Shown one piece after another: positions 16,286-23,774 of a stretch of 35,389 nt of DNA. The first letter of the stretch is position 1; each line of letters opens with the position of its first letter. A model generated the notes under the pieces. It was not told the DNA's origin, made no database searches, and saw nothing but the letters and a program-made list of their open reading frames with translations. The stretch is from an uncultured Blautia sp. (GTDB lineage Bacteria; Bacillota; Clostridia; Lachnospirales; Lachnospiraceae). The stretch lies in the NCBI GenBank assembly GCA_934378195.1, contig CAKRPO010000024.1:1-35389 (forward strand). Direction: 5' to 3'. A program made the position numbers and the translations under genes.

Positions 16286-16404
16286 TATTCCACATTCAGA
16301 TTTTGTGGATAATGTGGATAACTTTGTGCATAACTCAAATATAACGTTTTTTCAACCTTTTGTGGATGTGGATAACTTTTACACCATTTTTCGCGTTATC
16401 CACA
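16286..16404. promoter_or_regulatory. DnaA-box cluster
   Basis: Four perfect nine-base DnaA boxes (TTATCCACA or its complement TGTGGATAA) lie within 101 bases: 16304-16312, 16313-16321, 16367-16375, and the inverted 16396-16404. Near matches add to them: TGTGCATAA (16325-16333), TGTGGATGT (16361-16369, overlapping the third perfect box) and TATTCCACA (16286-16294). The first two boxes abut head to tail. No dnaA, dnaN, rpmH or parA-like gene is in the window. Possible roles are titration or reactivation of DnaA, or a secondary origin. No promoter role is obvious because both neighbouring genes point into this region. Confidence 0.75.
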
Positions 16405-16534
16405 TTTTCCCCCAGTATTCGACAGGCTTTGTGCAATTTGCCAAATATCCCTTTTTCTTCGACAAAATCTCCAATAAGAACAAAGCAGATATATTCCAAA
16501 TACATCTGGTCGCATCCTCGCGGAGCGTTTCCTG

Positions 16535-16571
16535 CTTTATTGGAACCTTACAAAGTAATTTCCTGCAAAAC
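16535..16571 (+). repeat. Dispersed 37-base hairpin repeat, copy 1
   Basis: Identical at 34 of 37 positions to 30412-30448. It contains an imperfect hairpin GGAA..TTAC-AAA-GTAA.TTCC. Two of the three differences fall in the hairpin loop and one in an internal bulge, so both stems are intact in both copies. A partial extra unit, CGGAGCGTTTCCTGC, lies just before it (16521-16535). It is followed within four bases by a terminator hairpin. Confidence 0.7.
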
Positions 16572-16574
16572 ACG

Positions 16575-16616
16575 AAAAGAGTTACAGTTCTACATTCATA
16601 GAACGATAACTCTTTT
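16575..16616. terminator. Bidirectional terminator, end of NlpC/P60 gene
   Basis: Perfect ten-base stem AAAAGAGTTA/TAACTCTTTT (16575-16584 with 16607-16616) plus inner stem GTTCTA/TAGAAC and a six-base loop. The A and T ends supply T-tracts on both strands. It mainly serves the minus-strand NlpC/P60 gene, which ends nine bases away. Confidence 0.85.
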
Positions 16617-16625
16617 CTCAAAATC

Positions 16626-17384
16626 TTATTCCATATATGTTCCAACACCAACCGGTGTATCGTAATTATAATCTGTGACCACAATTCCCTTGTTGGAATT
16701 CAGTGCATGTACGACTTTGCCCTCTCCGATGTACAGAGCCACATGAGAGATTCCACCACCATAGAATACAAGGTCTCCAACCTCAAGCTGACTCAGATCC
16801 TTCTTCTGGGATGCACTGTACTGAGCTGCTGCCACACGTGGCAGTTCATAACCAAAGTTGGCAAATACAGACATTACGAATCCGGAACAGTCTGCACCGT
16901 TTGTAAGGCTTGTACCGCCCCATACATACGGATTTCCCACAAACTGCACTGCGAAATCTGCAACTTCCTGACGTTTTGCCACACGTTTTGCTTCTTTCTG
17001 TCGTGCAGCTTCTTTCAGTGCCTCTTCACGGATACATGCAGTCTCTTCTTTGATCTCCTGTGCACGTCTCGCTACTTCCTGTGCATCTGCGTATTTCTTT
17101 GCTTCTTTTTTCAGTTCCTGGTATTCCTGCGCACGGACTTCTACCTGTGACACAATCTCATTTGCCATCGTACTGATATCGCCGCTGGAAGTACTGCTGT
17201 CTGTCCCGTCAGAAAACATTCCATCTTCTGTATCCGCATCATCCACATCTTCTGTGTCGTCTGCATCGTCTGTAATCTCAATCTCGACCTCTTCAGAACC
17301 GCTGGAAAAATCATCAGCATAAACTGTCCATGTGCTTCCGATACAACTTATTGCCAATAACATTGCTGTTAATTTTTTTCTCAT
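16626..17384 (-). CDS. Secreted NlpC/P60 peptidoglycan endopeptidase
   Basis: 252 residues. The order is signal peptide (1-23, VYA cleavage motif), an acidic Asp/Glu/Ser/Thr-rich linker (about 24-70), a coiled coil rich in Glu/Lys/Arg/Ala (about 72-140), and the NlpC/P60 domain (about 141-252). The catalytic residues are Cys166 in GADCSGF and His214 in ISHVALYIG; the third polar residue is His226 in VVHALN. YVWGGTS precedes the Cys as usual. It is expected to cut stem peptides in the cell wall outside the membrane. The coiled coil probably positions or restrains the enzyme. AAGGAG precedes the ATG. It has its own promoter and terminator. Confidence 0.93.
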   Translation of the reverse strand: MRKKLTAMLLAISCIGSTWTVYADDFSSGSEEVEIEITDDADDTEDVDDADTEDGMFSDGTDSSTSSGDISTMANEIVSQVEVRAQEYQELKKEAKKYADAQEVARRAQEIKEETACIREEALKEAARQKEAKRVAKRQEVADFAVQFVGNPYVWGGTSLTNGADCSGFVMSVFANFGYELPRVAAAQYSASQKKDLSQLEVGDLVFYGGGISHVALYIGEGKVVHALNSNKGIVVTDYNYDTPVGVGTYME

Positions 17385-17436
17385 CTATTACTCCTTTGCG
17401 TTAATCTCATATCTGTTTTTCGCGCAACAGTTACGT

Positions 17437-17466
17437 ATCTTAACACAAAAGTAATAGTTTTGTCAA
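17437..17466 (-). promoter_or_regulatory. Promoter of the NlpC/P60 gene
   Basis: Minus strand: -35 TTGACA (17466-17461), 18-base spacer, -10 TAAGAT (17442-17437). It starts just after the trxB stop codon. No trxB terminator was seen, so read-through from trxB is possible. Confidence 0.65.
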
Positions 17467-17486
17467 ATTTTTCCTATATCCAGAGA

Positions 17487-18410
17487 CTAATGCTCCATCA
17501 AATAATGTCTCGCAGACGCTACTGCATTGGCTCCGTCTGCCACCGCAGTCACCACCTGACGCAGATTTTTGGTGCGGATATCACCTGCTGCAAAGACACC
17601 TGGTGCACTCGTCACACCGTCTTCTCCAGCTACGATATAACCACTTTCATCGAGTTCAACCAAGTCACGGAACTGCTCTGTTCCCGGAACGATTCCAACT
17701 GCGATAAACACACCGTCCACTGGAATATCTCTTTCCTCATCTGTTTTTATATTACGGACCTTCAGTGCTTCTACCTTATCCACACCTTCTACTGCTTCCG
17801 GCACACTGTCCCACACCATTTCCACATTGTGGCATGCTGCCAGACTGTCCTGCAGAATTTTTTCCGCCCGAAGTTCATCACGACGATGAACAACATAAAC
17901 CTTCTTACAGGTGCGTGAAAGAAGGATCGCATCTTCTACTGCTACATTTCCTCCTCCGATTACTGCTACTGTTTTCTCCTGGAAAAATGCCGCATCACAG
18001 GTCGCACAATAAGACACTCCCATGCCTCCAAGCTCCTCTTCTCCCGGGATTCCGAGATGTCTGTGCGCTGCACCGCAGGCAATGATCACTGTCTTCGCAT
18101 GATATTCGTTCTTTTTTGTGCGGATCACTTTGATTCCGTCTTCAACACTTACCGAACGCACCGGTTCTCTTTTCGGTTTCAGTCCAAGTTTTTCTGCATG
18201 TCCTGCCATCGCCTCACCCAGATCCAGTCCGGTAATCCCCGGAAGTCCCGGATAATTGTCCACTTCATACGTATCCACGATCTGACCGCCCTGAACAAAC
18301 TTCTTGTCCAGCCAGATCACATCCATTTTTGCACGTGCTGCATAGATTGCTGCACAGATTCCCGCCGGTCCTGCACCAAGGATCGCCAGATCATATATTT
18401 TATCTTCCAT
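17487..18410 (-). CDS. trxB: Thioredoxin reductase family flavoprotein
   Basis: About 307 residues. The FAD-binding motif GAGPAGICAAIYAARA is at 12-27, the redox-active CATC at 135-138 and the NADPH motif GGGNVAVEDA at 152-161. The second FAD motif GVFAAGDIRTKNLRQV is near the C-terminus. It should pass electrons from NADPH (or a ferredoxin in some clostridia) to thioredoxin. The ATG at 18410 is chosen because MEDKIYDLAILGAGPAG is the normal family start and GAGG lies upstream. A longer frame from GTG 18479 adds residues with no family match. No thioredoxin gene is next to it. Confidence 0.93.
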   Translation of the reverse strand: MEDKIYDLAILGAGPAGICAAIYAARAKMDVIWLDKKFVQGGQIVDTYEVDNYPGLPGITGLDLGEAMAGHAEKLGLKPKREPVRSVSVEDGIKVIRTKKNEYHAKTVIIACGAAHRHLGIPGEEELGGMGVSYCATCDAAFFQEKTVAVIGGGNVAVEDAILLSRTCKKVYVVHRRDELRAEKILQDSLAACHNVEMVWDSVPEAVEGVDKVEALKVRNIKTDEERDIPVDGVFIAVGIVPGTEQFRDLVELDESGYIVAGEDGVTSAPGVFAAGDIRTKNLRQVVTAVADGANAVASARHYLMEH

Positions 18411-18551
18411 CAGATTCTGCCTCACTTTCTCTGTTGTGCAGGCTACTGTTATTGCCGTTCCCTGTTTCACAGCAGCCACTGCCTATCAGTTTAGCATACA
18501 ATCGTTTTTTTTCCAATATAGATAGTAAAAAGCGCTTCTCATGAGGTCTCT

Positions 18552-20492
18552 ATGCAGTCATTATTCCACAGACACCAGACACGCATACGGATTGCAGGCC
18601 TGTTGTGTCTCGTTTTTCTTCTCGGTACTGTCCTGGGATGGGCCAATACCCACCTGTTCTGTGAAGACGGACGTTTCCGGACATTCACAAACGATCTTTT
18701 CCAAAAAGAAATTTCCGGAAATATGCTGAATCTTCATTATTCGCTGGCTTATCCGGAAAAGAAAGGAATCACAAGACCCCAGGCATCACTGGGCACTGTT
18801 TCATTACCTTCGTCAGAAATATCTTCGGACCCGGTTTCCGGGAAATCTTTAGAATCTACTTCCGGGGCGGAAAGTTTTGTTTACCAGACTCTTAAGAAAC
18901 TGAAAACTTTCCAAATATCCGACTTGTCTGAAGAAAATCAGCTCACGCTTGATATGCTGCTTTTGTATTATAAAACACAGACCGATTTTGAAGATCTCAC
19001 CATCCTTGAGGAGCCTTTAAGTCCCAGCCTTGGCATTCAGGCACAGCTTCCTGTCCTGCTCGCAGAATATGCGTTTTATCAGAAACAGGACATCGCTGAT
19101 TATCTGAATCTGCTCATTTCCATTGAACCTTATTTCGAAAGCATCGTTGATTTTGAGGAAGCCAAATCCAATCAGGGATATTTTATGAGCGATACGACCC
19201 TGGACCGTGTGCTTGCACAATGCCGGGCATTTATCAAAGATCCGGAAAATAATTATATGCTCGAGATTTTTGCAGAAAAATTAAAAGCGTTCGGGAAGCT
19301 TTCCGGAAAAGAACAGGAAGTCCTGATTCAGAAACACCGGCAGATCCTTTTACATAAAGTAATTCCGGCCTACCAGAACCTGATCCTCGGTCTGCAGGCT
19401 CTTCGCGGCACTGGGCGGCCCAGCCAGGGACTTGCACATTTGAACGGCGGCAAAAAATACTATGAATATCTTCTGCAGAGCCAGACCGGCTCTTATACTC
19501 CCGCAGGCGATATGCAGAAACGTCTTGCAGGGCAGATTGCACAGGATATGGACACGGTTCAGAAAATGCTGAAAGAACAGCCTTCCCTTCTCCGCAAGCT
19601 GAACAGCTCCCTTGATCTGACTGAAATGGAACCACAGTCGATACTTTCTGAACTTCGTGAAAAGATAAAACAGGACTTTCCTCCACTTCCAGATACGGAC
19701 TTTACCGTTCGCACCGTACATCGATCCATGCAGGATTATTTAAGCCCCGCCTTCTATCTGACACCACCGTCAGATACCCGTTCACCAAATGTGATCTACA
19801 TTAATCCTGCCGATCAGACGACCAATCTGGAACTTTTTACCACACTTTCCCACGAAGGCTTCCCGGGACATCTGTACCAGACCGTTTACTTTGGAAATAC
19901 CAGTCCATCTGATATACGCTATCTGATCACCTCCAGCGGTTATGTCGAAGGCTGGGCCACCTATGTGGAATCTTACGGTTATCAGTATGCTGCAGATTAC
20001 CTGGATGATAAAGCCGCCTCTGATTACGTTCGCCTTGCCTGGCTGAACCGAAGCATCAACCTGTGTATTTATTCACTCCTCGATATCGGTATTCACTATT
20101 ATGGCTGGAGCGAGGCCGAAGCCGCCAGACTGCTGCAGCTCTTTGGAATCACAGATGCCAGAGCACTTTCCGAAATCTACCAGTACATTGTGGAAACACC
20201 CGCAAACTATCAGAAATACTGCTGGGGATATCTTAACTTTCTTGACCTTAAGCTGGAATGGCAGAATACTCTCGGAGATGATTTTGATCTGAAAACATTT
20301 CATCAGAATCTCCTGGAGATTGGTCCTGTCCAATTTCCGGTACTGCAAAAATATATGCGGCAAAGGCTGAAAAAATTAACTTCCAACAATTCCTCATCAA
20401 CTTCCAAAATCAACACAGCCACCATTACGAAAAAAGGAGGTGCATCTCTTGCACCTCCTGCCTGTATCAGCCTAAACAATCCATCGTATTGA
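18552..20492 (+). CDS. Membrane-anchored DUF885 family metallopeptidase
   Basis: 646 residues. An N-terminal signal anchor (about 12-33, IRIAGLLCLVFLLGTVLGWA) suggests an extracellular enzyme. The body matches DUF885 proteins. The motif HEGFPGH at residues 434-440 carries the paired metal-binding His residues and Glu435. GYVEGWATYVES supplies further acidic ligands about 30 residues later (Glu466, Glu473). Substrates for the family are mostly unknown; some members act on peptides or amidated compounds. GAGG lies seven bases before the ATG. The last 20 or so residues (KKGGASLAPPACI...) are coded by the terminator hairpin of the convergent MarR gene and are probably a non-conserved extension. 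Confidence 0.88.
   Translation: MQSLFHRHQTRIRIAGLLCLVFLLGTVLGWANTHLFCEDGRFRTFTNDLFQKEISGNMLNLHYSLAYPEKKGITRPQASLGTVSLPSSEISSDPVSGKSLESTSGAESFVYQTLKKLKTFQISDLSEENQLTLDMLLLYYKTQTDFEDLTILEEPLSPSLGIQAQLPVLLAEYAFYQKQDIADYLNLLISIEPYFESIVDFEEAKSNQGYFMSDTTLDRVLAQCRAFIKDPENNYMLEIFAEKLKAFGKLSGKEQEVLIQKHRQILLHKVIPAYQNLILGLQALRGTGRPSQGLAHLNGGKKYYEYLLQSQTGSYTPAGDMQKRLAGQIAQDMDTVQKMLKEQPSLLRKLNSSLDLTEMEPQSILSELREKIKQDFPPLPDTDFTVRTVHRSMQDYLSPAFYLTPPSDTRSPNVIYINPADQTTNLELFTTLSHEGFPGHLYQTVYFGNTSPSDIRYLITSSGYVEGWATYVESYGYQYAADYLDDKAASDYVRLAWLNRSINLCIYSLLDIGIHYYGWSEAEAARLLQLFGITDARALSEIYQYIVETPANYQKYCWGYLNFLDLKLEWQNTLGDDFDLKTFHQNLLEIGPVQFPVLQKYMRQRLKKLTSNNSSSTSKINTATITKKGGASLAPPACISLNNPSY
20430..20459 (-). terminator. 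Terminator of the MarR gene, inside the 3' end of the DUF885 gene
   Basis: Perfect ten-base stem AGGAGGTGCA/TGCACCTCCT (20435-20444 with 20450-20459), five-base loop, and a six-base T-run on the minus strand (20435-20430). It lies within the coding sequence of the convergent DUF885 gene. Confidence 0.85.
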
Positions 20493-20508
20493 ATTTCATT
20501 TCGTAAAT

Positions 20509-20946
20509 CTACTGCACCGTCTCAAAAAACTTCTGCAGCTTCAATAATGCCTTTGTAAGGTCTTCGGTTTCCTTCGGATCCAATCCATCCAGAACTGCCA
20601 TGACCATCTTCTCATGAAAAATCTTGTGATGCAGATACGCCTTCTCGCCTTTCTCCGAAAGAGAGACCAGAACGACTCGTCTGTCCTCTTCGCTTCGTGT
20701 CCTCTCTACATAACCTTTCTTTACCAGATGGTTGATTGCAATCGTCAGTGTCCCTACTGTCACAGACATTGCCCTGGCCACTGTAGACATATTCCTGGCT
20801 TCCTGTATCCCGATTGCCTCCATAATGTGCATATCATTTACAGATACATCTTTGTACTCTGACGTGATCAGGGCACGCTCTTCGATATCAAGAATATCCC
20901 TGAACAAATTTACCAGAATACTGTTGACTGTTTCATATGAATTCAT
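20509..20946 (-). CDS. MarR family regulator, FabT-like
   Basis: 145 residues from the ATG at 20946, chosen because GGAGGAG lies just upstream and the family starts at MNSYETVNSILVNLF. The winged helix spans about 35-105, with VSVNDMHIMEAIG, VTVGTLTIAINHLVKKGYVE as recognition helix, and the wing RSEEDRRVVLVSLSEKG. It closely resembles FabT of streptococci, which represses fatty acid synthesis genes when bound to acyl-ACP. Here no fab genes are adjacent, so the regulon is unknown. An AT-rich near-palindrome TTCAAATGAAT lies within its own promoter spacer and could allow autoregulation. Confidence 0.88.
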   Translation of the reverse strand: MNSYETVNSILVNLFRDILDIEERALITSEYKDVSVNDMHIMEAIGIQEARNMSTVARAMSVTVGTLTIAINHLVKKGYVERTRSEEDRRVVLVSLSEKGEKAYLHHKIFHEKMVMAVLDGLDPKETEDLTKALLKLQKFFETVQ

Positions 20947-21023
20947 GCGTCTCTCCTCCGCTTCTTTATCCCCTCGGCGCAAATTTCTTATTTAATATCC
21001 AAATTTCTCTTCTAATGTTTCCT

Positions 21024-21052
21024 ATTATAGCGTATATTCATTTGAAGCACAA
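21024..21052 (-). promoter_or_regulatory. Promoter of the MarR gene, with possible operator
   Basis: Minus strand: -35 TTGTGC (21052-21047), exact 17-base spacer, -10 TATAAT (21029-21024). The spacer carries TTCAAATGAAT, a near-palindrome resembling sites of FabT-type repressors. On the other strand, a TATAAT at 21120-21125 may serve the CapA-like gene. Confidence 0.6.
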
Positions 21053-21195
21053 AGTATTTTTATGATTATATGGCATTAATTTTTTTCACATAATTCTTTC
21101 TTTAAGAGAATCTATTTGCTATAATAAAGAACTGAACACAAAACAGACTTTTCTGCAATAAAGAAAGTCTCACTAAATACACAAAGGAATTTAAC

Positions 21196-22737
21196 ATGAA
21201 AAAAAACAAAAACATCCCCTTAAACCTTAAGGAACAGATTAATTCCCGTATTGGTCTCATCTGCTCCATTGTGGTTATGATCCTTCTGGTCTTTGTTTTT
21301 CATCAGTTGGATTATCATCTGATCCAGAAACCCGCAGACCAGGCTGCCAAAGAAGCCGCCAGACAAAAGGAAGAAGCTGAAGCAGCTGCCAAGGCTCCTG
21401 AAGTTTCCACTGCAACCGTTGTCGCAGTCGGTGATAACCTTTTCCACGACTCACTGATCGAATCCGGCAAATCCGATTCCGGCACATGGAATTATGACAA
21501 AATTTATGAAAACGTCAAAGATGAGATTCAGGCTGCCGATATCGCCATGGTCGATCAGGAAACCGTACTTACCACCGAGCACGATGCTGTCAGCGGATAT
21601 CCTTCTTTCGCAACTCCAACAGAAGTCGGCGATGCACTGATCAACGCCGGATTTGATGTCATTGAATCCGCAACCAACCACATCGATGATTATGGTTATG
21701 ATTACATGGCACAGACACTGAATTTCTGGAAGACAAGCTATCCGGATGTTCCGGTCCTCGGAATCCATGAGACAGAAGAAGATGCAAATTCTGTCAAAGT
21801 TCTCGAAGTAAACGGCATCAAAGTTTCTTTCCTGGATTATACATACGGAACCAACAATTCCGGTGCCGGAGACGGCAAAGATTATATGATCGATATCTTT
21901 GAAAAAGACAAAGTATCCTCTATGATCCAGAAAGCCAAAGAAAACAGCGATGTGCTGATCTTTGTTGCTCACTGGGGAAAAGAAATGGAACCAATGCCTA
22001 CCGAATATGAAAAAGAATGGGCAACTTTCCTGATGCAGCAGGGCGTTGATGTCGTGATCGGCGGACATCCACATATCCTGCAGCCATATGGAACCATGTC
22101 CGACAAAGAAGGGCACAGCATGCTGATCTTCTATTCTCTCGGAAACTTTGTATCCACACAGGAATCCTTCGATACACTGCTTGAAGGAATGGGCTGCTTC
22201 ACGATCCAGAAGACTGTCAAAGACGGCGAGGCTTCCTTTGAGATCATCAATCCGGAAGTAAAACCAATGGTTATGCATTACAACAAAGAAGCCGGTGTAT
22301 TCAGCCCTTATATGCTGTCTGATTACACCGAAGAGCTTGCATCCCAACATGAGTTACGTACGGTCCTTGGAGATGACTCCTTTACACTGGCAAACCTTCA
22401 GGCACGCTTCCAGGAGATCATGTCCCTGAGCGTCAAACCATCCACCAACACCACCCTTCTGGATGCGTCCTTCAACTCCGATGGTGATATGGTAGATGCA
22501 AACGGAGATTATATAGACGATACCTGGTCTGTGAGTGCTTCCGATGCCCAGTCCCAGGACGACTCCTCTGACGACAGCTCCGATGACTCTTCCGACAGCT
22601 CCGATGATAGTTCAGACTACTCAGATGAGTCCGATTACAGCGATGATTCCGACTATTACGATGATTCTTCTGATTACAGCGATGACTCAGACTATTCGGA
22701 TTACTCCGATGAGTCTGATTATTCCGAAGACTACTAA
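21196..22737 (+). CDS. CapA-like (PGA_cap) metallophosphoesterase-fold protein with Ser/Asp tail
   Basis: 513 residues. A basic N-terminus and one membrane helix (about 19-37) anchor it, followed by an Ala/Glu/Lys coiled segment (47-67). The PGA_cap domain (about 73-345) keeps the expected metal-site motifs: VVAVGDNLFHDSL (Asp80), ESATNHIDDYG, VAHWGKEMEP and VIGGHPHILQP, ending with IFYSLGNFVST. Related CapA/PgsA proteins take part in poly-gamma-glutamate capsule export or anchoring, but no capB/capC genes are adjacent, so the substrate is unknown. The last 60 residues (about 454-513) are almost only Ser, Asp, Tyr and Glu in DDSS and SDYSD repeats. AAAGGA precedes the ATG. Confidence 0.87.
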   Translation: MKKNKNIPLNLKEQINSRIGLICSIVVMILLVFVFHQLDYHLIQKPADQAAKEAARQKEEAEAAAKAPEVSTATVVAVGDNLFHDSLIESGKSDSGTWNYDKIYENVKDEIQAADIAMVDQETVLTTEHDAVSGYPSFATPTEVGDALINAGFDVIESATNHIDDYGYDYMAQTLNFWKTSYPDVPVLGIHETEEDANSVKVLEVNGIKVSFLDYTYGTNNSGAGDGKDYMIDIFEKDKVSSMIQKAKENSDVLIFVAHWGKEMEPMPTEYEKEWATFLMQQGVDVVIGGHPHILQPYGTMSDKEGHSMLIFYSLGNFVSTQESFDTLLEGMGCFTIQKTVKDGEASFEIINPEVKPMVMHYNKEAGVFSPYMLSDYTEELASQHELRTVLGDDSFTLANLQARFQEIMSLSVKPSTNTTLLDASFNSDGDMVDANGDYIDDTWSVSASDAQSQDDSSDDSSDDSSDSSDDSSDYSDESDYSDDSDYYDDSSDYSDDSDYSDYSDESDYSEDY

Positions 22738-22904
22738 ATACTAACAACACCCTCTTCCGGTCCAGGCTCACCCCTGTTCCGGAAGTTGAAAGGGTAGGAA
22801 ATAACAAATCTACAAAAATGTAGAATAAAACTCCATTTATGTATTCAGACATACAGACGCCTGAGAAAATTTGTAGAAGTACTTAAAGAAAAAAATAATA
22901 TTTT
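22738..22904. other. Intergenic region with a small hairpin
   Basis: No gene is supported. An imperfect hairpin (TTCCGG/CCGGAA, about 22755-22782) without a T-tract may end the CapA-like messenger. A perfect TCTACA-AAAA-TGTAGA hairpin is at 22809-22824. Confidence 0.35.
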
Positions 22905-22957
22905 ACCCCGGAAAATGATGCTGTCTGAGCGCAGCGAGTTCATCTCTTTTCCGGGGT
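22905..22957. terminator. Long palindromic terminator-like element after tatD
   Basis: Perfect 11-base stem ACCCCGGAAAA/TTTTCCGGGGT (22905-22915 with 22947-22957) around a 31-base interior. The interior has GATG/CATC pairing and CTGAGCGCAGCGAG. It begins one base after the tatD stop; on the minus strand an A/T-rich stretch with a T7 run follows. I recall the interior recurring in Lachnospiraceae genomes as spurious peptides containing SERSEF, so this may be a dispersed element acting as terminator. Confidence 0.6.
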
Positions 22958-22958
22958 T

Positions 22959-23747
22959 TCACTTCCGAAACAAAAGCCGCTTTGCATTCTCCTCCGTCAC
23001 TGCAACAACTTCTTCTGTACTGACTCCCTTGAGCTCCGCGATCATCGCTGCCACATATGGAAGGTTCAGAGAGCTGTTTCTTTTTCCACGGTTCGGTTCC
23101 GGACTCAGGTACGGACTGTCCGTCTCCAGCACAAGCTGCTCAAGCGGTGCATATTCCACCACTTCCTTCAGTTTCTTTGCATTCTTAAACGTCACAACTC
23201 CGCCAATTCCAAGATACAGTCCCATGTTCAGGTATTCCCTGGCCATTTCCTTTCCGTAAGAAAAGCAATGAATAATTCCACCATACATGTCTCTCTTCAT
23301 GCAGTCCTTCACCAGATCCAGCGTATCCTTCGCAGCCTCCCTGCTGTGGATCATAAACGGCATTTTTTCTTCTCTGGCAATCTCCATCTGTGCCAGAAAC
23401 ATCTTCTTCTGAATCTCATGCTCCTGCTCTTCTTTATGCCAGTAATAATCCAGACCAATCTCACCGATTGCAACAGCCTTGGGCAGCTGACACAGACGAC
23501 GGATCTCTTTCAGTGTTTTCTCTGTCATCTTATCCGCATCATCCGGATGAATTCCAAATGCACCATATACAAACGTATATTTTCTCATCAGCTCTTCCGT
23601 TGCTTTCAGGCTTTCAAGAGATGCACATGCATTCACGATATATCCAACCCCATGTTTTTCCATGGAATCCAACAGTACCTCTCTGTCCTGGTCAAATGCC
23701 TCGTCATCATAATGTGCATGTGTCTCAAAAATCATATGTGTTTCCAT
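22959..23747 (-). CDS. tatD: TatD family metal-dependent hydrolase (DNase)
   Basis: 262 residues, normal length. Metal ligands of the TIM-barrel amidohydrolase fold are visible: ETHAHYDD (His10, His12), AIGEIGLDYYW (Glu), FMIHSREA (His), GIIHCFS (His) and LETDSPYLSPEPNRGKRN (Asp). TatD enzymes act as 3'-5' exonucleases or DNases. AAGGAG lies nine bases before the ATG. In many Firmicutes tatD directly follows metG. Here the molybdenum cofactor genes and an acyltransferase lie between the two, all on the same strand. Confidence 0.95.
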   Translation of the reverse strand: METHMIFETHAHYDDEAFDQDREVLLDSMEKHGVGYIVNACASLESLKATEELMRKYTFVYGAFGIHPDDADKMTEKTLKEIRRLCQLPKAVAIGEIGLDYYWHKEEQEHEIQKKMFLAQMEIAREEKMPFMIHSREAAKDTLDLVKDCMKRDMYGGIIHCFSYGKEMAREYLNMGLYLGIGGVVTFKNAKKLKEVVEYAPLEQLVLETDSPYLSPEPNRGKRNSSLNLPYVAAMIAELKGVSTEEVVAVTEENAKRLLFRK

Positions 23748-23774
23748 CAGTCTTTCTGCTCCTTACTCACCAAT

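Noticed and set aside
16257..16684. Short frames of about 100 codons across the DnaA-box region on both strands
   Set aside because: They are formed by A/T-rich and repeated box sequence, lack ribosome binding sites and overlap each other; no coding signal.
17487..18479. Extended trxB start at GTG 18479
   Set aside because: The 23 extra residues match nothing in the family, and the internal ATG at 18410 gives the standard N-terminus with a GAGG upstream.
22472..22852. 126-codon Ser/His/Asn-rich minus-strand frame
   Set aside because: It is the antisense of the repetitive Ser/Asp tail of the CapA-like gene.
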